Notes: generated by a model from the sequence alone, not told the origin. Positions 48,974 to 58,666 are shown, counted from the stretch's first letter. The stretch is DNA of 64,000 nucleotides from CAZAMB01 sp964501365 (GCA_964501365.1 CAZCST010000016.1:174678-238677); one strand, 5' to 3'. Translations and numbers: made by a program.

Positions 48974-51163
48974 TTAGCCGAAGTCGTCGAACTCGACGCG
49001 CTTGAGGTCGGCGAACTCCAGCACCCACGAACACCTGGGACCGTTTTGAAATTGAATGTCCACGTGCGTTCGACGCAGGCCCCGGTGAATCGAGAGAATC
49101 TTGCCCAGTCCGTGGCCCGGATGCTGCACGAGCGTGCCGATGGTCCATTCGGCGATATCCGCCGGCAACTGGCCCGACGGGGTTACGCGCTTTGCCGGCG
49201 CCGGGCGGTCCTTGTCGTCGCCGCGCCATTCTACCTGTTCCTTCGGCAGTTCGTCGAGGAAGGGGCTGCGCACGGTCCTTTGCGTCACGCCACGAAGCAT
49301 CCGGTAGCGGGCGTGCGACAGCGCCAACTCCTTTTTTGCCCGCGTCATGCCGACAAAAAGAAGCCGACGTTCCTCCTCCAGGTCCACCGAATCCGGATCG
49401 TCGTCGCCGTAGCGCCGGAATGGCAGCAGGCCTTCCTCCAGCCCCACAATAAAGACGCAGGGGAACTCCAGCCCCTTGGCCGCGTGGAGCGTCATCAGGG
49501 TTACCTTGCCACGACCGTCCTCCACGGCATCAACGTCACTGATGAGGGCGGCGTGCTCCAGCCAATCGACCAGTGTGGCTTCCGGATTCTCGTTCTGGAA
49601 CGCAGTTGCGGCGTTGATCAATTCGTCGAGATTGCGGGAGGGTGAGTCATCGGCTTCTTCCTCGTTGCGATACAGTGCCCGAAGCCCGCTATGGCTCATC
49701 ACGAAGTCGAGTGCCTGCGGAGCGGGCATGGTCGTCGCGGGCGTGAGCGTCCGAATGAGCTCGGCAAACTGTTTGACTTTCGCGGCACTGCGACCGGCGT
49801 CGTTCATCGCGGCGTCATCGCCCAGGAGGTCGAGGATGCCTCGCTTTCGATCGGCGGCCAGCTGGGCGAGCTTTTCCACCGTCGTCTCGCCGATGCCGCG
49901 CGGCGGCGTGTTGATGATGCGAAGCAGTGCGATTTCATCGGCGGGATTGATGAGCACGCGCAGATACGCAAGGACGTCCTTGATTTCCTTGCGATTGTAG
50001 AATTCGACTCCCCGCGCGATTTGATATTGGAGTCCGCCGCGAAGGAAGGCCTCTTCGATGGCCCGGCTCAGCGAATTGACGCGATAAAACACGGCGATGT
50101 CGCCGGGATCGGCGCCGGCGCGCAGCTTTCGCTGGATTTCACCGGCCACCATCTGGGCTTCCTGATCGCCGTCCTCACATTCCACGACGCGAACAGGGGG
50201 GCCCTCGATGTTTTGCGTCCAGAGTGATTTCGCCTTGCGTTGTACATTGTTGCCGATGAGCGTGTCAGCGACGGCAAGGATGCGCTTGGTCGAGCGGTAG
50301 TTTTCCTCCAGTCGCACGACTTTCGCGCCGGGGTAGTCGCGTTCGAACGAGAGAATGTTTTCGATGTCAGCGCCGCGCCAGCCATAGATGGATTGATCGG
50401 GGTCGCCGGTGGCGCAAAGATTTTTGCGGTCGCGGGTGAGAAGGCGCGCGATCTTGTACTGGGCGGAGTTGGTGTCCTGATACTCATCAACGAGGACATA
50501 TTGGTATCGGTCTTCCAGCTTCGATCGCAGTTCTTCGCACTCCGCCAGGGCCTTCGCCATTCGCATCAACAGATCGTCAAAGTCCAACCCCGCCATTTCG
50601 CGAAGCCGCTTTTCGTACTGCGTGAAAATGCGGGCGATAGTCCGTGCCCGCCAGTCGATGGCCTGTGCCTCGTACGCCTCCGCCGACATCATGGTGTTTT
50701 TGGCCCGGCTGATTTCAGCCTCGACGCTGGCGGGTGGATAATTCGACGCGGAAAGATCGCACTCCTCCACGGCTTTCTTGATCAGCTTGCGCCGGTCATC
50801 GGTGTCGAAGATCGTAAAATTTTTCGGAATTCCAATAAGTTCGTGATGCCAGCGAAGCAGCCTGGCGCAGAGGGCGTGAAACGTTCCCACGGTCATGCCT
50901 TCTCCTGCGCCCAGCGCGTCCATTCGTTCGCGCATCTCGCGGGCGGCCTTGTTGGTGAAGGTGATCGCCAGGATGTGGTAGGGCCGCGTGACTGTGGCGG
51001 CAAGGTAGGCCGCCCGACGCGTGACGACGCGCGTCTTTCCGCTGCCTGGTCCCGCGAGAATCAGCAGGGGCCCTTCCGCATGAGTGACGGCTTCCCTTTG
51101 CGGTTGGCTCAGGTCCCCAAGCAGAGCTTTGATTTTGGTTCCGTTTTGTGCGTCCATGCCCAT
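48974..51163 (-). CDS. UvrD/PcrA-type superfamily 1 DNA helicase
   Basis: This helicase of about 729 residues has QREAVTHAEGPLLILAGPGSGKTRVVTRRAAYL (Q motif and Walker A), ILAITFTNKAAREMRERM (Ia), DFDDLL, YVLVDEYQDTNSAQYKI (II), ATGDPDQSIYGWRGAD (III), LEENYRS (IV), VTLMTLHAAKGLEFPCVFIVGLEEGLLP (V) and EEERRLLFVGMTRAKKEL (VI). The C-terminus (IGTLVQHPGHGLGKILSIHRG) is the PcrA/UvrD RNA-polymerase-binding Tudor-like part. Several ATGs (51181, 51163, 51157) precede the domain; none has a strong ribosome-binding site. Acts in repair and replication-fork rescue. Confidence 0.95.
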   Translation of the reverse strand: MGMDAQNGTKIKALLGDLSQPQREAVTHAEGPLLILAGPGSGKTRVVTRRAAYLAATVTRPYHILAITFTNKAAREMRERMDALGAGEGMTVGTFHALCARLLRWHHELIGIPKNFTIFDTDDRRKLIKKAVEECDLSASNYPPASVEAEISRAKNTMMSAEAYEAQAIDWRARTIARIFTQYEKRLREMAGLDFDDLLMRMAKALAECEELRSKLEDRYQYVLVDEYQDTNSAQYKIARLLTRDRKNLCATGDPDQSIYGWRGADIENILSFERDYPGAKVVRLEENYRSTKRILAVADTLIGNNVQRKAKSLWTQNIEGPPVRVVECEDGDQEAQMVAGEIQRKLRAGADPGDIAVFYRVNSLSRAIEEAFLRGGLQYQIARGVEFYNRKEIKDVLAYLRVLINPADEIALLRIINTPPRGIGETTVEKLAQLAADRKRGILDLLGDDAAMNDAGRSAAKVKQFAELIRTLTPATTMPAPQALDFVMSHSGLRALYRNEEEADDSPSRNLDELINAATAFQNENPEATLVDWLEHAALISDVDAVEDGRGKVTLMTLHAAKGLEFPCVFIVGLEEGLLPFRRYGDDDPDSVDLEEERRLLFVGMTRAKKELALSHARYRMLRGVTQRTVRSPFLDELPKEQVEWRGDDKDRPAPAKRVTPSGQLPADIAEWTIGTLVQHPGHGLGKILSIHRGLRRTHVDIQFQNGPRCSWVLEFADLKRVEFDDFG

Positions 51164-51257
51164 CACGAAATCTATAACCATCCAATCGCTGAATGTCGAA
51201 TGCGCATGCGTGGAATCCACCGCAGGCGATTGCATCCGCGAGATCAATCGGGGAATG

Positions 51258-51288
51258 AAAAAGAGCCGCGAACAGAAATTCGCGGCTC
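51258..51288 (-). terminator. Rho-independent terminator after the 880-residue secreted protein gene
   Basis: On the minus strand GAGCCGCGAA-TTTCTG-TTCGCGGCTC is a perfect ten-base-pair hairpin followed by TTTTT. It lies 63 bases after the end of the gene at 51351. Confidence 0.9.
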
Positions 51289-51350
51289 AGGAAGGAATCA
51301 TCCGATGGTTTGCAAACGACGCTCGGTGAAGAAGCGTCATCACCCAGAAC

Positions 51351-53993
51351 TCACGGACACGCTTCAATCGTGTGCGGATACGGTTTGCCTTTGAATGCGT
51401 CCACGCACGCCGCGATCTGACCAAACCCAAGGTCAAGACCAAGCGTCGAAGTCGAAATGTTCCCGAACGCATCGTCGCCGGCCAGCAGCGCCCGTGCCTT
51501 GATCGGCGCGCCCGGCGTGCTTTTGAACTTGTTCACCATCGCCGACACGTCGCCCAGGTCAGGCTGGGTCGTCGCGGACGGCGGGTTGAAGGGCGTTTCC
51601 ACGTCCGCCCAGCGGGTTGTCGCGACCTGCACCGGCGTGGAGACGGCTGTGCATGTCGATTCGATGCCCATGCAGGCCGCGCCCACGTTGGTAACTTCGT
51701 ACATCGAACTCGGCACAATCGCGCTGCCGGTCACGTGCAGCATGGGAATGGTGCTCCAATCCCGATAGTGCGGGGTGCATTGCAGCGAAGCGGCAAACAA
51801 CGGCGTCCCCGATGAAACGGATTCCACATATTGCGCCGGCGGCCCCACCCAGCGGTACTGCCCTTCGAAGCTGGTGAATGGCACGGATGGTCCTCCGCTG
51901 TACGGCGGATCGACATGGTGCAGCGAGACGAGTTTGACTCTCAGGGCGGTTTCCACTCCACCGGCCACGGCAGAGGGCGGAGCCGTGAAAGAGATGAAAC
52001 GCGATTTGCTGAAGACGGGGTCAACCTGCAGATTCGCAGGTATCGCCGGCTGGCAGACGTCCGGAACGCCGTCGCCGTTGGTGTCGGTGACCGAAACGGG
52101 GCTGGGCCCCTGGAGCGCGACGGCCTTCAAACTACCGGTCTTGAAGAGGCCGGCCACACCGTTCACCGATTGCGGCGGAAGATTGGAATCAAAGCGGAAA
52201 TTGTAAAGCGTGCCGAATCGCACGGCGTTGGCCAGCGGGTTGGCCGAAAATGTTTCCGTGTCCCAGCGGATCGCGTCGGCGGTGATCGTGGGAGTCCACG
52301 GATCATTGGTGTAGTTGTCGGCATGGGCTTCGGGAGCCTGGTTGAGCGGAGCGTGGAAACCCAGATTGGTGACGTTTGCGCCGGGGGCCAATGGGATGCA
52401 CAGCGAGCCGACGGAGACGTCGAGGTTCATGTTGTAGATGGCATACTCGTAGTGCCACTGCCCGCCGCCAAGGTCCGTCACCTGCCAGGCGACAAACGCC
52501 CGACCGTCCGCCAGCGGACTTGGCTCGATCATCGATTGCGACGCACCCGTCCAGGCATCGAGCGCAGGTGATTCGCTTTCATAGGGGCCATTTTCAACGT
52601 ATTGGTACTCCCCGACTCCATTGGGACCGCTGACGGCGAGTTCGACGTGGGCGACGTTGTTATTCTGGTTTCCGTTTCCGTCAATGAATTCATGGGGTGC
52701 GACGTAGAATCCCTCACCGAAATACCGGGCTCCGGGATGCAACGTCTGATTCAAATCCGTTTCCTGCACCTGCACCTTGTGCGAAATCGGCGAGTGGACG
52801 TGGTCGCGGTGATCATTGGCGGGATAATTCGTTGGGTCCGATGTGAACTGCCCGCAATTGGAAATAGGTCCCATGGCCGGACCGCCCAGCATGACGCCCG
52901 TGTAGGGATTGATCATCGATCTTGGGCCGAGATTGCAGGATTCAAACTGTACTCCACTATAGGTATCCGAACAGCCCACGCCGATTTGTTCGAAAGGCGC
53001 TCCGGGCGTGCAGCCGAACCCGCATTCATTATCGTTCGAGGAGCCAAATCCATGCTTGAGCCAGCCCTGCCCGATCTGCTCAAAGCGCGTTGAGCCGGAC
53101 ACCGATTCTGAGCGATAGAGGTTCACGCCGATCACGGGATGGTTGGTGTCGGGGAGGGCAATCCAGTCGCCGCGCATATCCCCCTTGTTGCAGGCCGTGG
53201 TGTTGCAGGACATGGCCACGGTTCCGGAGCCAATGGATCCGACGCGGCCAAGATGTCGGCAATCCCAGACGAATCCGACGATGGTGTCAGGCCCGATGAC
53301 GGCCGCGCACTCCACCTCAGCGCAAGATTGCCCCGTGTGGAATTGATCGCCAGGACCGATGCAGGTCGCCGGATCAGTACAGTCGTCACAGGTGTGTTCA
53401 TTTGTGTGACAGCATGACCCCGGGCAGATTTCCGCCGAAATGTGCATGACATAAGGGCCCCGCGGGTTGACCAATACGCTTGGGTCAGAGTAGACGGGCA
53501 CGCGATAGATGCCCGGATCCAGCTTGTAGTACGTGCTCCAGGAATTTCCATCGGCACAAAATGGACCTCCCTGACCGCTGGCGACAGGGAAAATGGGGGC
53601 CGTGCAAATCTGATTGGCGAATCCGCAACCACGGGTAATCACGTTGTAGCTGGGATGTTGCTCTGGCGTCGTGCCGCACATGTCGATGGTGATGGTGGCC
53701 GTCGCAGGCAGACGGATCACTTCCCACCAAACTGGCCGGGGCACATCACCAGGCAGAGGAACGCAGTCGGGACCGCTGGCCGTGCTGTTGTTCCCGTTGA
53801 TGGTCGTGACAGCGGGATTTCCCACTGGTCCAAGCTGAATGTCGATGAGCGTCCCCGCGGTGCAGGCATTCGATCCGGTGTTGTTAAAGGTGCCGCCGCC
53901 GGCCACCGAACCGCTTTCATCGCTTCCTCGCACGGTTACGGCGAACGAGCCGAGTGAAAGTACGCAAACGAATACCAAATGGTGCAGTCTCAT
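51351..53993 (-). CDS. Large secreted protein with planctomycete C-terminal domain
   Basis: This 880-residue protein has a Sec signal (MRLHHLVFVCVLSLGSFAVTV). An N-terminal domain with ASGPDCVPLPGDVPRPVWWEVIRLPATATITIDMCG is followed by a Cys-rich module (GSCCHTNEHTCDDCTDPATC) and long beta-rich regions. The C-terminus (SAMVNKFKSTPGAPIKARALLAGDD and QIAACVDAFKGKPYP) is a variant of the C-terminal anchor domain on many planctomycete surface proteins. No catalytic motif seen. GGGGAT lies just before the ATG. Likely surface-bound or exported. Confidence 0.85.
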   Translation of the reverse strand: MRLHHLVFVCVLSLGSFAVTVRGSDESGSVAGGGTFNNTGSNACTAGTLIDIQLGPVGNPAVTTINGNNSTASGPDCVPLPGDVPRPVWWEVIRLPATATITIDMCGTTPEQHPSYNVITRGCGFANQICTAPIFPVASGQGGPFCADGNSWSTYYKLDPGIYRVPVYSDPSVLVNPRGPYVMHISAEICPGSCCHTNEHTCDDCTDPATCIGPGDQFHTGQSCAEVECAAVIGPDTIVGFVWDCRHLGRVGSIGSGTVAMSCNTTACNKGDMRGDWIALPDTNHPVIGVNLYRSESVSGSTRFEQIGQGWLKHGFGSSNDNECGFGCTPGAPFEQIGVGCSDTYSGVQFESCNLGPRSMINPYTGVMLGGPAMGPISNCGQFTSDPTNYPANDHRDHVHSPISHKVQVQETDLNQTLHPGARYFGEGFYVAPHEFIDGNGNQNNNVAHVELAVSGPNGVGEYQYVENGPYESESPALDAWTGASQSMIEPSPLADGRAFVAWQVTDLGGGQWHYEYAIYNMNLDVSVGSLCIPLAPGANVTNLGFHAPLNQAPEAHADNYTNDPWTPTITADAIRWDTETFSANPLANAVRFGTLYNFRFDSNLPPQSVNGVAGLFKTGSLKAVALQGPSPVSVTDTNGDGVPDVCQPAIPANLQVDPVFSKSRFISFTAPPSAVAGGVETALRVKLVSLHHVDPPYSGGPSVPFTSFEGQYRWVGPPAQYVESVSSGTPLFAASLQCTPHYRDWSTIPMLHVTGSAIVPSSMYEVTNVGAACMGIESTCTAVSTPVQVATTRWADVETPFNPPSATTQPDLGDVSAMVNKFKSTPGAPIKARALLAGDDAFGNISTSTLGLDLGFGQIAACVDAFKGKPYPHTIEACP

Positions 53994-54106
53994 GCAGATC
54001 CCCTCACAGATTCCATTTTGAACATTAATGTCCGCTTAGGCGGAAGGTCATTCCGTTAGAATAACAAATCGGGACGGAAAATGCTCTCTAACACAGGAAT
54101 TTACAG

Positions 54107-54355
54107 TCAGGCGGCGGCCATTTTGCTTCGCATGAGGGCAAAAATGTCGTTCAGGCAGGTAACGCGGCGGATGATGTCTTCCGGGAGCTCCTGGTGAATG
54201 ATGGATTCCACAGTTGCGATCATGTGAACCGCATCGAGCGAATCCAGCCCGATCTCGTTCAAGGGGCGCGACAAATCAATCTGCCCGACGGGAACCTTGA
54301 GTGTCTCGGCGAGCCAGTCGAGGATTTCCGTTTTGGCCGATTCGTAGTTTTGCAT
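54107..54355 (-). CDS. Acyl carrier protein
   Basis: This 82-residue protein has NEIGLDSLDAVHMIATVES, with Ser in DSL the site for 4'-phosphopantetheine, and the four-helix ACP length. It is separate from a FabD/FabG/FabF cluster and follows a DUF1702 gene by 32 bases, so it probably serves a specialised acyl pathway. GGGTGACAG precedes the ATG. Confidence 0.93.
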   Translation of the reverse strand: MQNYESAKTEILDWLAETLKVPVGQIDLSRPLNEIGLDSLDAVHMIATVESIIHQELPEDIIRRVTCLNDIFALMRSKMAAA

Positions 54356-54370
54356 CTGTCACCCGAAAAT

Positions 54371-54387
54371 GGTGGGCACAGCCCACC
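54371..54387 (-). terminator. Hairpin at the end of the DUF1702 gene
   Basis: GGTGGGC-TGT-GCCCACC on the minus strand sits exactly at the stop of the DUF1702 gene. There is no T-run; it is part of a repeat element that also reads into the gene's last codons. Confidence 0.4.
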
Positions 54388-55476
54388 CTACAAACTTGCG
54401 GGTTGAGCCCGCACGATCCCTTCTGGTCTTTCCGCCTCGTTGCCTTGTTGCCTCTGCAAGGGGAATTCGATGTTTGCTGTCATCCATCCGGTGACGCGCT
54501 CGCGCCAGCGGCGATACGCATCCGGCTGTCCATCGGCGCGAACGAGCAGCTCAACGCGGTCGCACTCCCGGATCGAGGCTCGAATCGCCTGTTGCGTATC
54601 GGGCGGTAACAAGGCGAGATTGCGATCGAATTCATCAAGGTCGTTGATTGAGCGCGCCTTCAGGCCAAAGCATAGACCCAGGTGAAAATGAGGTTGCCAT
54701 TCCTCGGGCAACTGACGGCCCAGATCGAATTCGCGCTCCAGCCGGTCGGGGTTGACGAATGCCGCGGCCAGACCCACGCCCGCAGCGGCATCTATGGCAT
54801 GGTCGCCCATTGCCGCGATCCGTTCGATGACTAGATCCCAGCGACCCATGAAGAGGAAGTGCAAGGCTCGGCCAACGCCCTGGTATGCGGCGTTTCGGGC
54901 ATATCCGTCAAAGGCGTTCAAAACGTTTAGTGCGTCACGATTGTGCGGGTAATCGAAAAAAGCTCGCTTGAATCCGTACCCGTCGTAGCAAAGGTAGCTG
55001 TGCAACGGGTCAAGCCCCTTCACGATTTGTGCCACGCGCCTGGCACTGTGCTTGCGCATCCCAGACCAGAAACCCAGCCCTACATAGTACAAATATCGAA
55101 ACCCGGGGCGTGGCTTGATGATCCTCGATTCAAAATCGGCAGGGTCGTACCGGAACAGTCGGCGGACCGTGTACCCCATGGCCGCCCCCTCTTCCGCGAA
55201 GGGACGAAGAAATGCCGACTGGGATTCGCAATAGGAATTCCAGTCCGACTCCGACCGACCGGCGATCATCTGGTTGAACCCGCCGGCGAAGCTCTCCAGG
55301 ATGGAATCGACGCGTTCGATGTCGTCGGGATCGGTAACTTGCAATCCAAGTCGGCGAACGGTCATCCGCGAAGGCCGGATGCAAAAGGGGAGAAAGACCT
55401 TTCGCCACCAACCGGTCAGGAGCGAACCGGCCAGGATGACGCCGACCGCGATCAATATCCACAGAAAACCATGCAT
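54388..55476 (-). CDS. DUF1702 family protein
   Basis: This 362-residue protein has an N-terminal membrane helix (FLWILIAVGVILAGSLLTG) and the DUF1702 blocks RRLGLQVTDPDDIERVDSIL, SYLCYDGYGFKRAFFDY, YQGVGRALHFLFMGR and AAAGVGLAAAFVNPD. DUF1702 genes are known from enediyne-type polyketide clusters, where their role is unsettled; an ACP gene follows here. The last 20 or so residues (QRQQGNEAERPEGIVRAQPASL) are encoded by interspersed repeat DNA, so the natural C-terminus has been replaced or extended. Identification rests on remembered motifs. Confidence 0.72.
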   Translation of the reverse strand: MHGFLWILIAVGVILAGSLLTGWWRKVFLPFCIRPSRMTVRRLGLQVTDPDDIERVDSILESFAGGFNQMIAGRSESDWNSYCESQSAFLRPFAEEGAAMGYTVRRLFRYDPADFESRIIKPRPGFRYLYYVGLGFWSGMRKHSARRVAQIVKGLDPLHSYLCYDGYGFKRAFFDYPHNRDALNVLNAFDGYARNAAYQGVGRALHFLFMGRWDLVIERIAAMGDHAIDAAAGVGLAAAFVNPDRLEREFDLGRQLPEEWQPHFHLGLCFGLKARSINDLDEFDRNLALLPPDTQQAIRASIRECDRVELLVRADGQPDAYRRWRERVTGWMTANIEFPLQRQQGNEAERPEGIVRAQPASL

Positions 55477-55779
55477 TTGTGGCCGCCACCAAGTGCTTGC
55501 GTACTCATACCACGTGACAGGTTGACGCTGGGTGATGATACCCGATTTACGGGCCTGGAGGAAACAGATTTTGGCCTCTGCCTGCTGAAAAACGCATGTC
55601 TAACTGGATTTCGCCGAGTTTTTCCCCAAACGTAACACGAATTCCAGACTGAGGGGTTCCAAATCACGCATTTGGTTGACCGATATCGGACTTGTTGTCA
55701 AAATGGCTGGTCTGCGGAAAATTTTGAATTTGAGTCTGGCCGTCGGCCCCAGCGGGCCTCACGATTTGGAGTTTCGGGC

Positions 55780-56340
55780 ATGATCAAGGCAGTAGACCTT
55801 CGCAAGGGCAAAACCATTCTGTACGAGAACGACCTCTGGGTTGTCCACGATTGTCAGCACGTGGCCAAGGGCAACAAGCGAAGCTACATGCAGGCCCGGA
55901 TCAAGAATCTCAAGAGCGGCAGCATGAGCGACATTCGATTCAGCGTGGACGACCGCATCGAGGTGCCATACGTCGAATCCAAGGAATATGACTACCTCTA
56001 CAAGGAAGGCGACAAGTACATCGTGATGGACACCGAGACGTACGACCAGCTTCCGGTGAGCGCCGATATTGTCGCCGACGCGGCGCAGTTTCTGATTCCC
56101 AATACCAAGGTCACTTGCGAAATCTACAACGGTTTGATGATCTCGTTCTCGTTGCCCAACACGATGATCCTGACCGTTTCGGACACTCCGCCGGTGGTCA
56201 AGGGATCGACGGCCACCAATCAGCCGAAAGATGCTGTGCTCGAAACTGGCGCTCGCGTCCGCGTTCCCGCGTTTATCGAGCCCGGCGAGAAAGTCGCCAT
56301 CGACACTCGCACCGGCTCCTACCTTGAACGCGCGAAGTAG
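55780..56340 (+). CDS. efp: Translation elongation factor P
   Basis: EF-P helps ribosomes past polyproline stretches. The 186-residue protein has the three beta domains. In domain I the tip loop is CQHVAKGNKRSYMQARIKNL, with K33 as the likely modified residue, instead of the usual PGKGG context, so the modification system may differ. VPYVESKEYDYLYKEGDKYIVMDTETYDQL and the C-terminal DTPPVVKGSTATNQPKDAVLETGARVRVPAFIEPGEKVAIDTRTGSYLER are typical. ATG 55780 begins the domain. Confidence 0.96.
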   Translation: MIKAVDLRKGKTILYENDLWVVHDCQHVAKGNKRSYMQARIKNLKSGSMSDIRFSVDDRIEVPYVESKEYDYLYKEGDKYIVMDTETYDQLPVSADIVADAAQFLIPNTKVTCEIYNGLMISFSLPNTMILTVSDTPPVVKGSTATNQPKDAVLETGARVRVPAFIEPGEKVAIDTRTGSYLERAK

Positions 56341-56349
56341 CGTTCAATC

Positions 56350-56515
56350 CGAATCCGCAGATTGCGCTGATTGGCGCAGAATGTTTTCCTGGGTTGCTTC
56401 ACGTGTCATGAACATCCGCAAGCCCGGCGGCATTTTCTGATTTTGGATCGAGTCTCAACCAAATCTTGCGGATGAAATCTGCGGTTTTCTGCGTAGTCTG
56501 CGGATGAGTCGCCCT
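56350..56515. repeat. 'GCAGATT' repeat block between efp and the cysteine desulfurase gene
   Basis: Sequence such as AATCCGCAGATTGCGCTGAT and TCTGCGTAGTCTGCGGATGA occurs here in both orientations. Similar words occur at 39021-39056 and 62031-62063, so it is an interspersed family. Confidence 0.6.
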
Positions 56516-57655
56516 TCACCGGTTCAGTTGCATCAGCGGTGCGAGGATCGACGGCAATTCCCGGATCACTTCGTTGATTTCTGATTTTGTGTTGAACCGT
56601 GAAAGGCTGAAGCGCACGGCTCCATGAGCGATGGTTTCCGGAAGTCTCATGGCCTTGAGAACGTGCGAAGGCTCCAGCGAGCCGCTGCTGCATGCAGCGC
56701 CGGCGGATGCGCAGATTCCCGCTTCGCTGAGCACCATCAGGACCGCCTCCGACTGCAACCCTTCGAATGAGATATTCGAAGTGTTGTAGATCCGATCGGC
56801 TTTTGACCCTTGAACATGCGTACTGGGAATGGAATTCAGAATTCTCGACTCGAATTCGTCCCGGAGCGCGCCAACTTTTTGTGCCACTTCGTGACAGTGC
56901 GTCCGCGCCAGCTCGGCGGCCACTCCCATCCCGATGATGCCTTCGACGTTTTCCGTCCCGCCGCGAAGCTCGTGCTCCTGCGAGCCGCCGACGATGAGTG
57001 GTTCGATTCGCGTGCGACGGCGAACATACAGCGCCCCAACTCCCTTGGGCCCGTGGAATTTGTGGGCCGAAAGGCTCACCATGTGTGCCGGCCACTGCGA
57101 GACATCGAATGGGAGTTTTCCCGCGCTTTGGACCGCGTCCACATGAATGAGTGCGCCGTTTTTCGCTGCAATTTCGGCCAGGCGCGTCACGTCCCAGATC
57201 ACGCCCGTTTCGTTGTTGGCGTGCATGAAGGAGACCAGTGCGGTGTCGGGAGTAATCTTTGACGCCCATTCCCTCTCGTCGATCCGGCCTTCCTCATCGA
57301 CGCCGACGTAGTGAACATCATGGCCTTCTTCGGCCAGCCGCTCGGTTACTCGCAGTACGGCGGAGTGCTCGACCGCCGTGGTCACGATGCGACGTCGGCC
57401 CGGATGCGCCTGCAGCGCTCCGCGAATGGCAAGGTTGATGCTCTCTGTTCCGCCGCTGGTGAATACGATTTCCTTCGGAGACGCGCCGATGAGGCGGGCG
57501 ACCTGCTCGCGGGCAATCTCGACCCGATGGCGAACGGCCTGCCCGAATTGATGAATGCTCGACGGGTTCGCATAGAACTCGCGCTGCGCATGGGCCATCG
57601 CCTCCTGAACCTCAGGTAGTGCCCGCGTCGTCGCGTTGTTGTCCAGATAGATCAC
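56516..57655 (-). CDS. Cysteine desulfurase, NifS/IscS type
   Basis: This PLP enzyme takes sulfur (or selenium) from cysteine (or selenocysteine). The 379-residue protein has IYLDNNATTRALPEV, EIVFTSGGTESINLAIRG, the PLP lysine in SLSAHKFHGPKGVGALYV, GGSQEHELRGGTENVEGIIG, the reactive Cys in ASAGAACSSGSLEPSHVL and FSLSRFNTKSEI. GGAGG lies seven bases before a GTG at 57655, which settles the start. In an organism with selenoproteins it might also supply selenium, but this is inference. Confidence 0.95.
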   Translation of the reverse strand: MIYLDNNATTRALPEVQEAMAHAQREFYANPSSIHQFGQAVRHRVEIAREQVARLIGASPKEIVFTSGGTESINLAIRGALQAHPGRRRIVTTAVEHSAVLRVTERLAEEGHDVHYVGVDEEGRIDEREWASKITPDTALVSFMHANNETGVIWDVTRLAEIAAKNGALIHVDAVQSAGKLPFDVSQWPAHMVSLSAHKFHGPKGVGALYVRRRTRIEPLIVGGSQEHELRGGTENVEGIIGMGVAAELARTHCHEVAQKVGALRDEFESRILNSIPSTHVQGSKADRIYNTSNISFEGLQSEAVLMVLSEAGICASAGAACSSGSLEPSHVLKAMRLPETIAHGAVRFSLSRFNTKSEINEVIRELPSILAPLMQLNR

Positions 57656-57745
57656 GATACCGACCTCCGATTTTCGACGCCGTGACCTCCGTTTGTGCCG
57701 GCTATCGATTGCCAGCACCGCTCCTTTGCAGTCGCGGTACTGACA

Positions 57746-58666
57746 CTACGGTTCCGCATCCGTGACCGTACCCTGCAAGGCTTGATCGGCAAAATGGACG
57801 ATGGCTTCATATGAAGTGGGCAGTTCGAGCACGAATGGATCTCCCTCTGCGGGAACGATTGCAACGGCGGGAAGGTTCTTGATTCCCAGGGCAGAGGCGG
57901 TGCTGCTCGCCGTGCTCCATGCGGTTGATGGCCGGCAGGGGATCATGTTCGCCACGCGCGTGTGAACCTCCCGTCGTTCGATCATGGGAGCGAGGGTGTC
58001 CCAGTCCCGCGACATCCATCGCTCCAGCACGACGAAAACCGGCTTGCCGCTCTTCTGCGAGGCCTGCCGAGCGGATTCCCAATCCCGAATCCAGGCATAC
58101 CCCTTATTCCGCGCAATGAGCGGATTGATATTGGGCGCGGCCCCGGGCGGCTGCGACTCGGTCACGAACGCGGAAACCTTTTCGGGCGAAAGGCTGCCCT
58201 GCGTAGCGTGATAGGTTCCGTCGGCGTGGACGACAATCACGGCTGGCGCCCGGTATACGCCAAACTGCGCCGCGTATCGCCGGTCGCGTTCGTTTCGCTG
58301 AAATAGCAGCGCGGTGACGGAATCGGCGGCCACGCCGCGGTTCGAGGGATTCTCAAGGTAATCTCGAAGCGAATCCTTGCGGGTCAAGTCCGTCTGCGTG
58401 AACAAATAAAGCGTTCCCTTGCCGGAATCTGAGGAAAGCCGCTCGGCCTCCTCGTAATCGGCCACCCATGTGCCGACCGGCCAGAGCCCGGTGGGCCAGA
58501 GCCGGCCTGCGCCGGTCCAGACCGAATTTCCGGTGTCGAGTGCCTTTTCACCGGTGTCGTTGATCGTAGTTTCCAAAGTCGCCATGGAGCAGCCCATCCC
58601 GAAGGCAAGGGCGATTGAAGCGGCTGAAAAACAGGAGATGCGCATGGAAGGATTGTACTTGCGCAT
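57746..58666 (-). CDS. Lipoprotein with two thioredoxin-fold-like parts
   Basis: This 306-residue protein has a signal peptide (MRISCFSAASIALAFGMGC), so it is probably a lipoprotein. Two stretches look like thioredoxin-fold halves: GTLYLFTQTDLTRKDSLRDYLENPS...YAAQFGVYRAPAVIVVHADGTYHATQG and KPVFVVLERWMSRDWDTLAPMIE...ALGIKNLPAVAIVPAEGDPFVLELP. The CxxC pair is missing in both, so it is not a normal thioredoxin. Starts at 58666 (AAGGG nearby) and 58645 are both possible. It diverges from the VapBC genes. Confidence 0.7.
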   Translation of the reverse strand: MRKYNPSMRISCFSAASIALAFGMGCSMATLETTINDTGEKALDTGNSVWTGAGRLWPTGLWPVGTWVADYEEAERLSSDSGKGTLYLFTQTDLTRKDSLRDYLENPSNRGVAADSVTALLFQRNERDRRYAAQFGVYRAPAVIVVHADGTYHATQGSLSPEKVSAFVTESQPPGAAPNINPLIARNKGYAWIRDWESARQASQKSGKPVFVVLERWMSRDWDTLAPMIERREVHTRVANMIPCRPSTAWSTASSTASALGIKNLPAVAIVPAEGDPFVLELPTSYEAIVHFADQALQGTVTDAEP

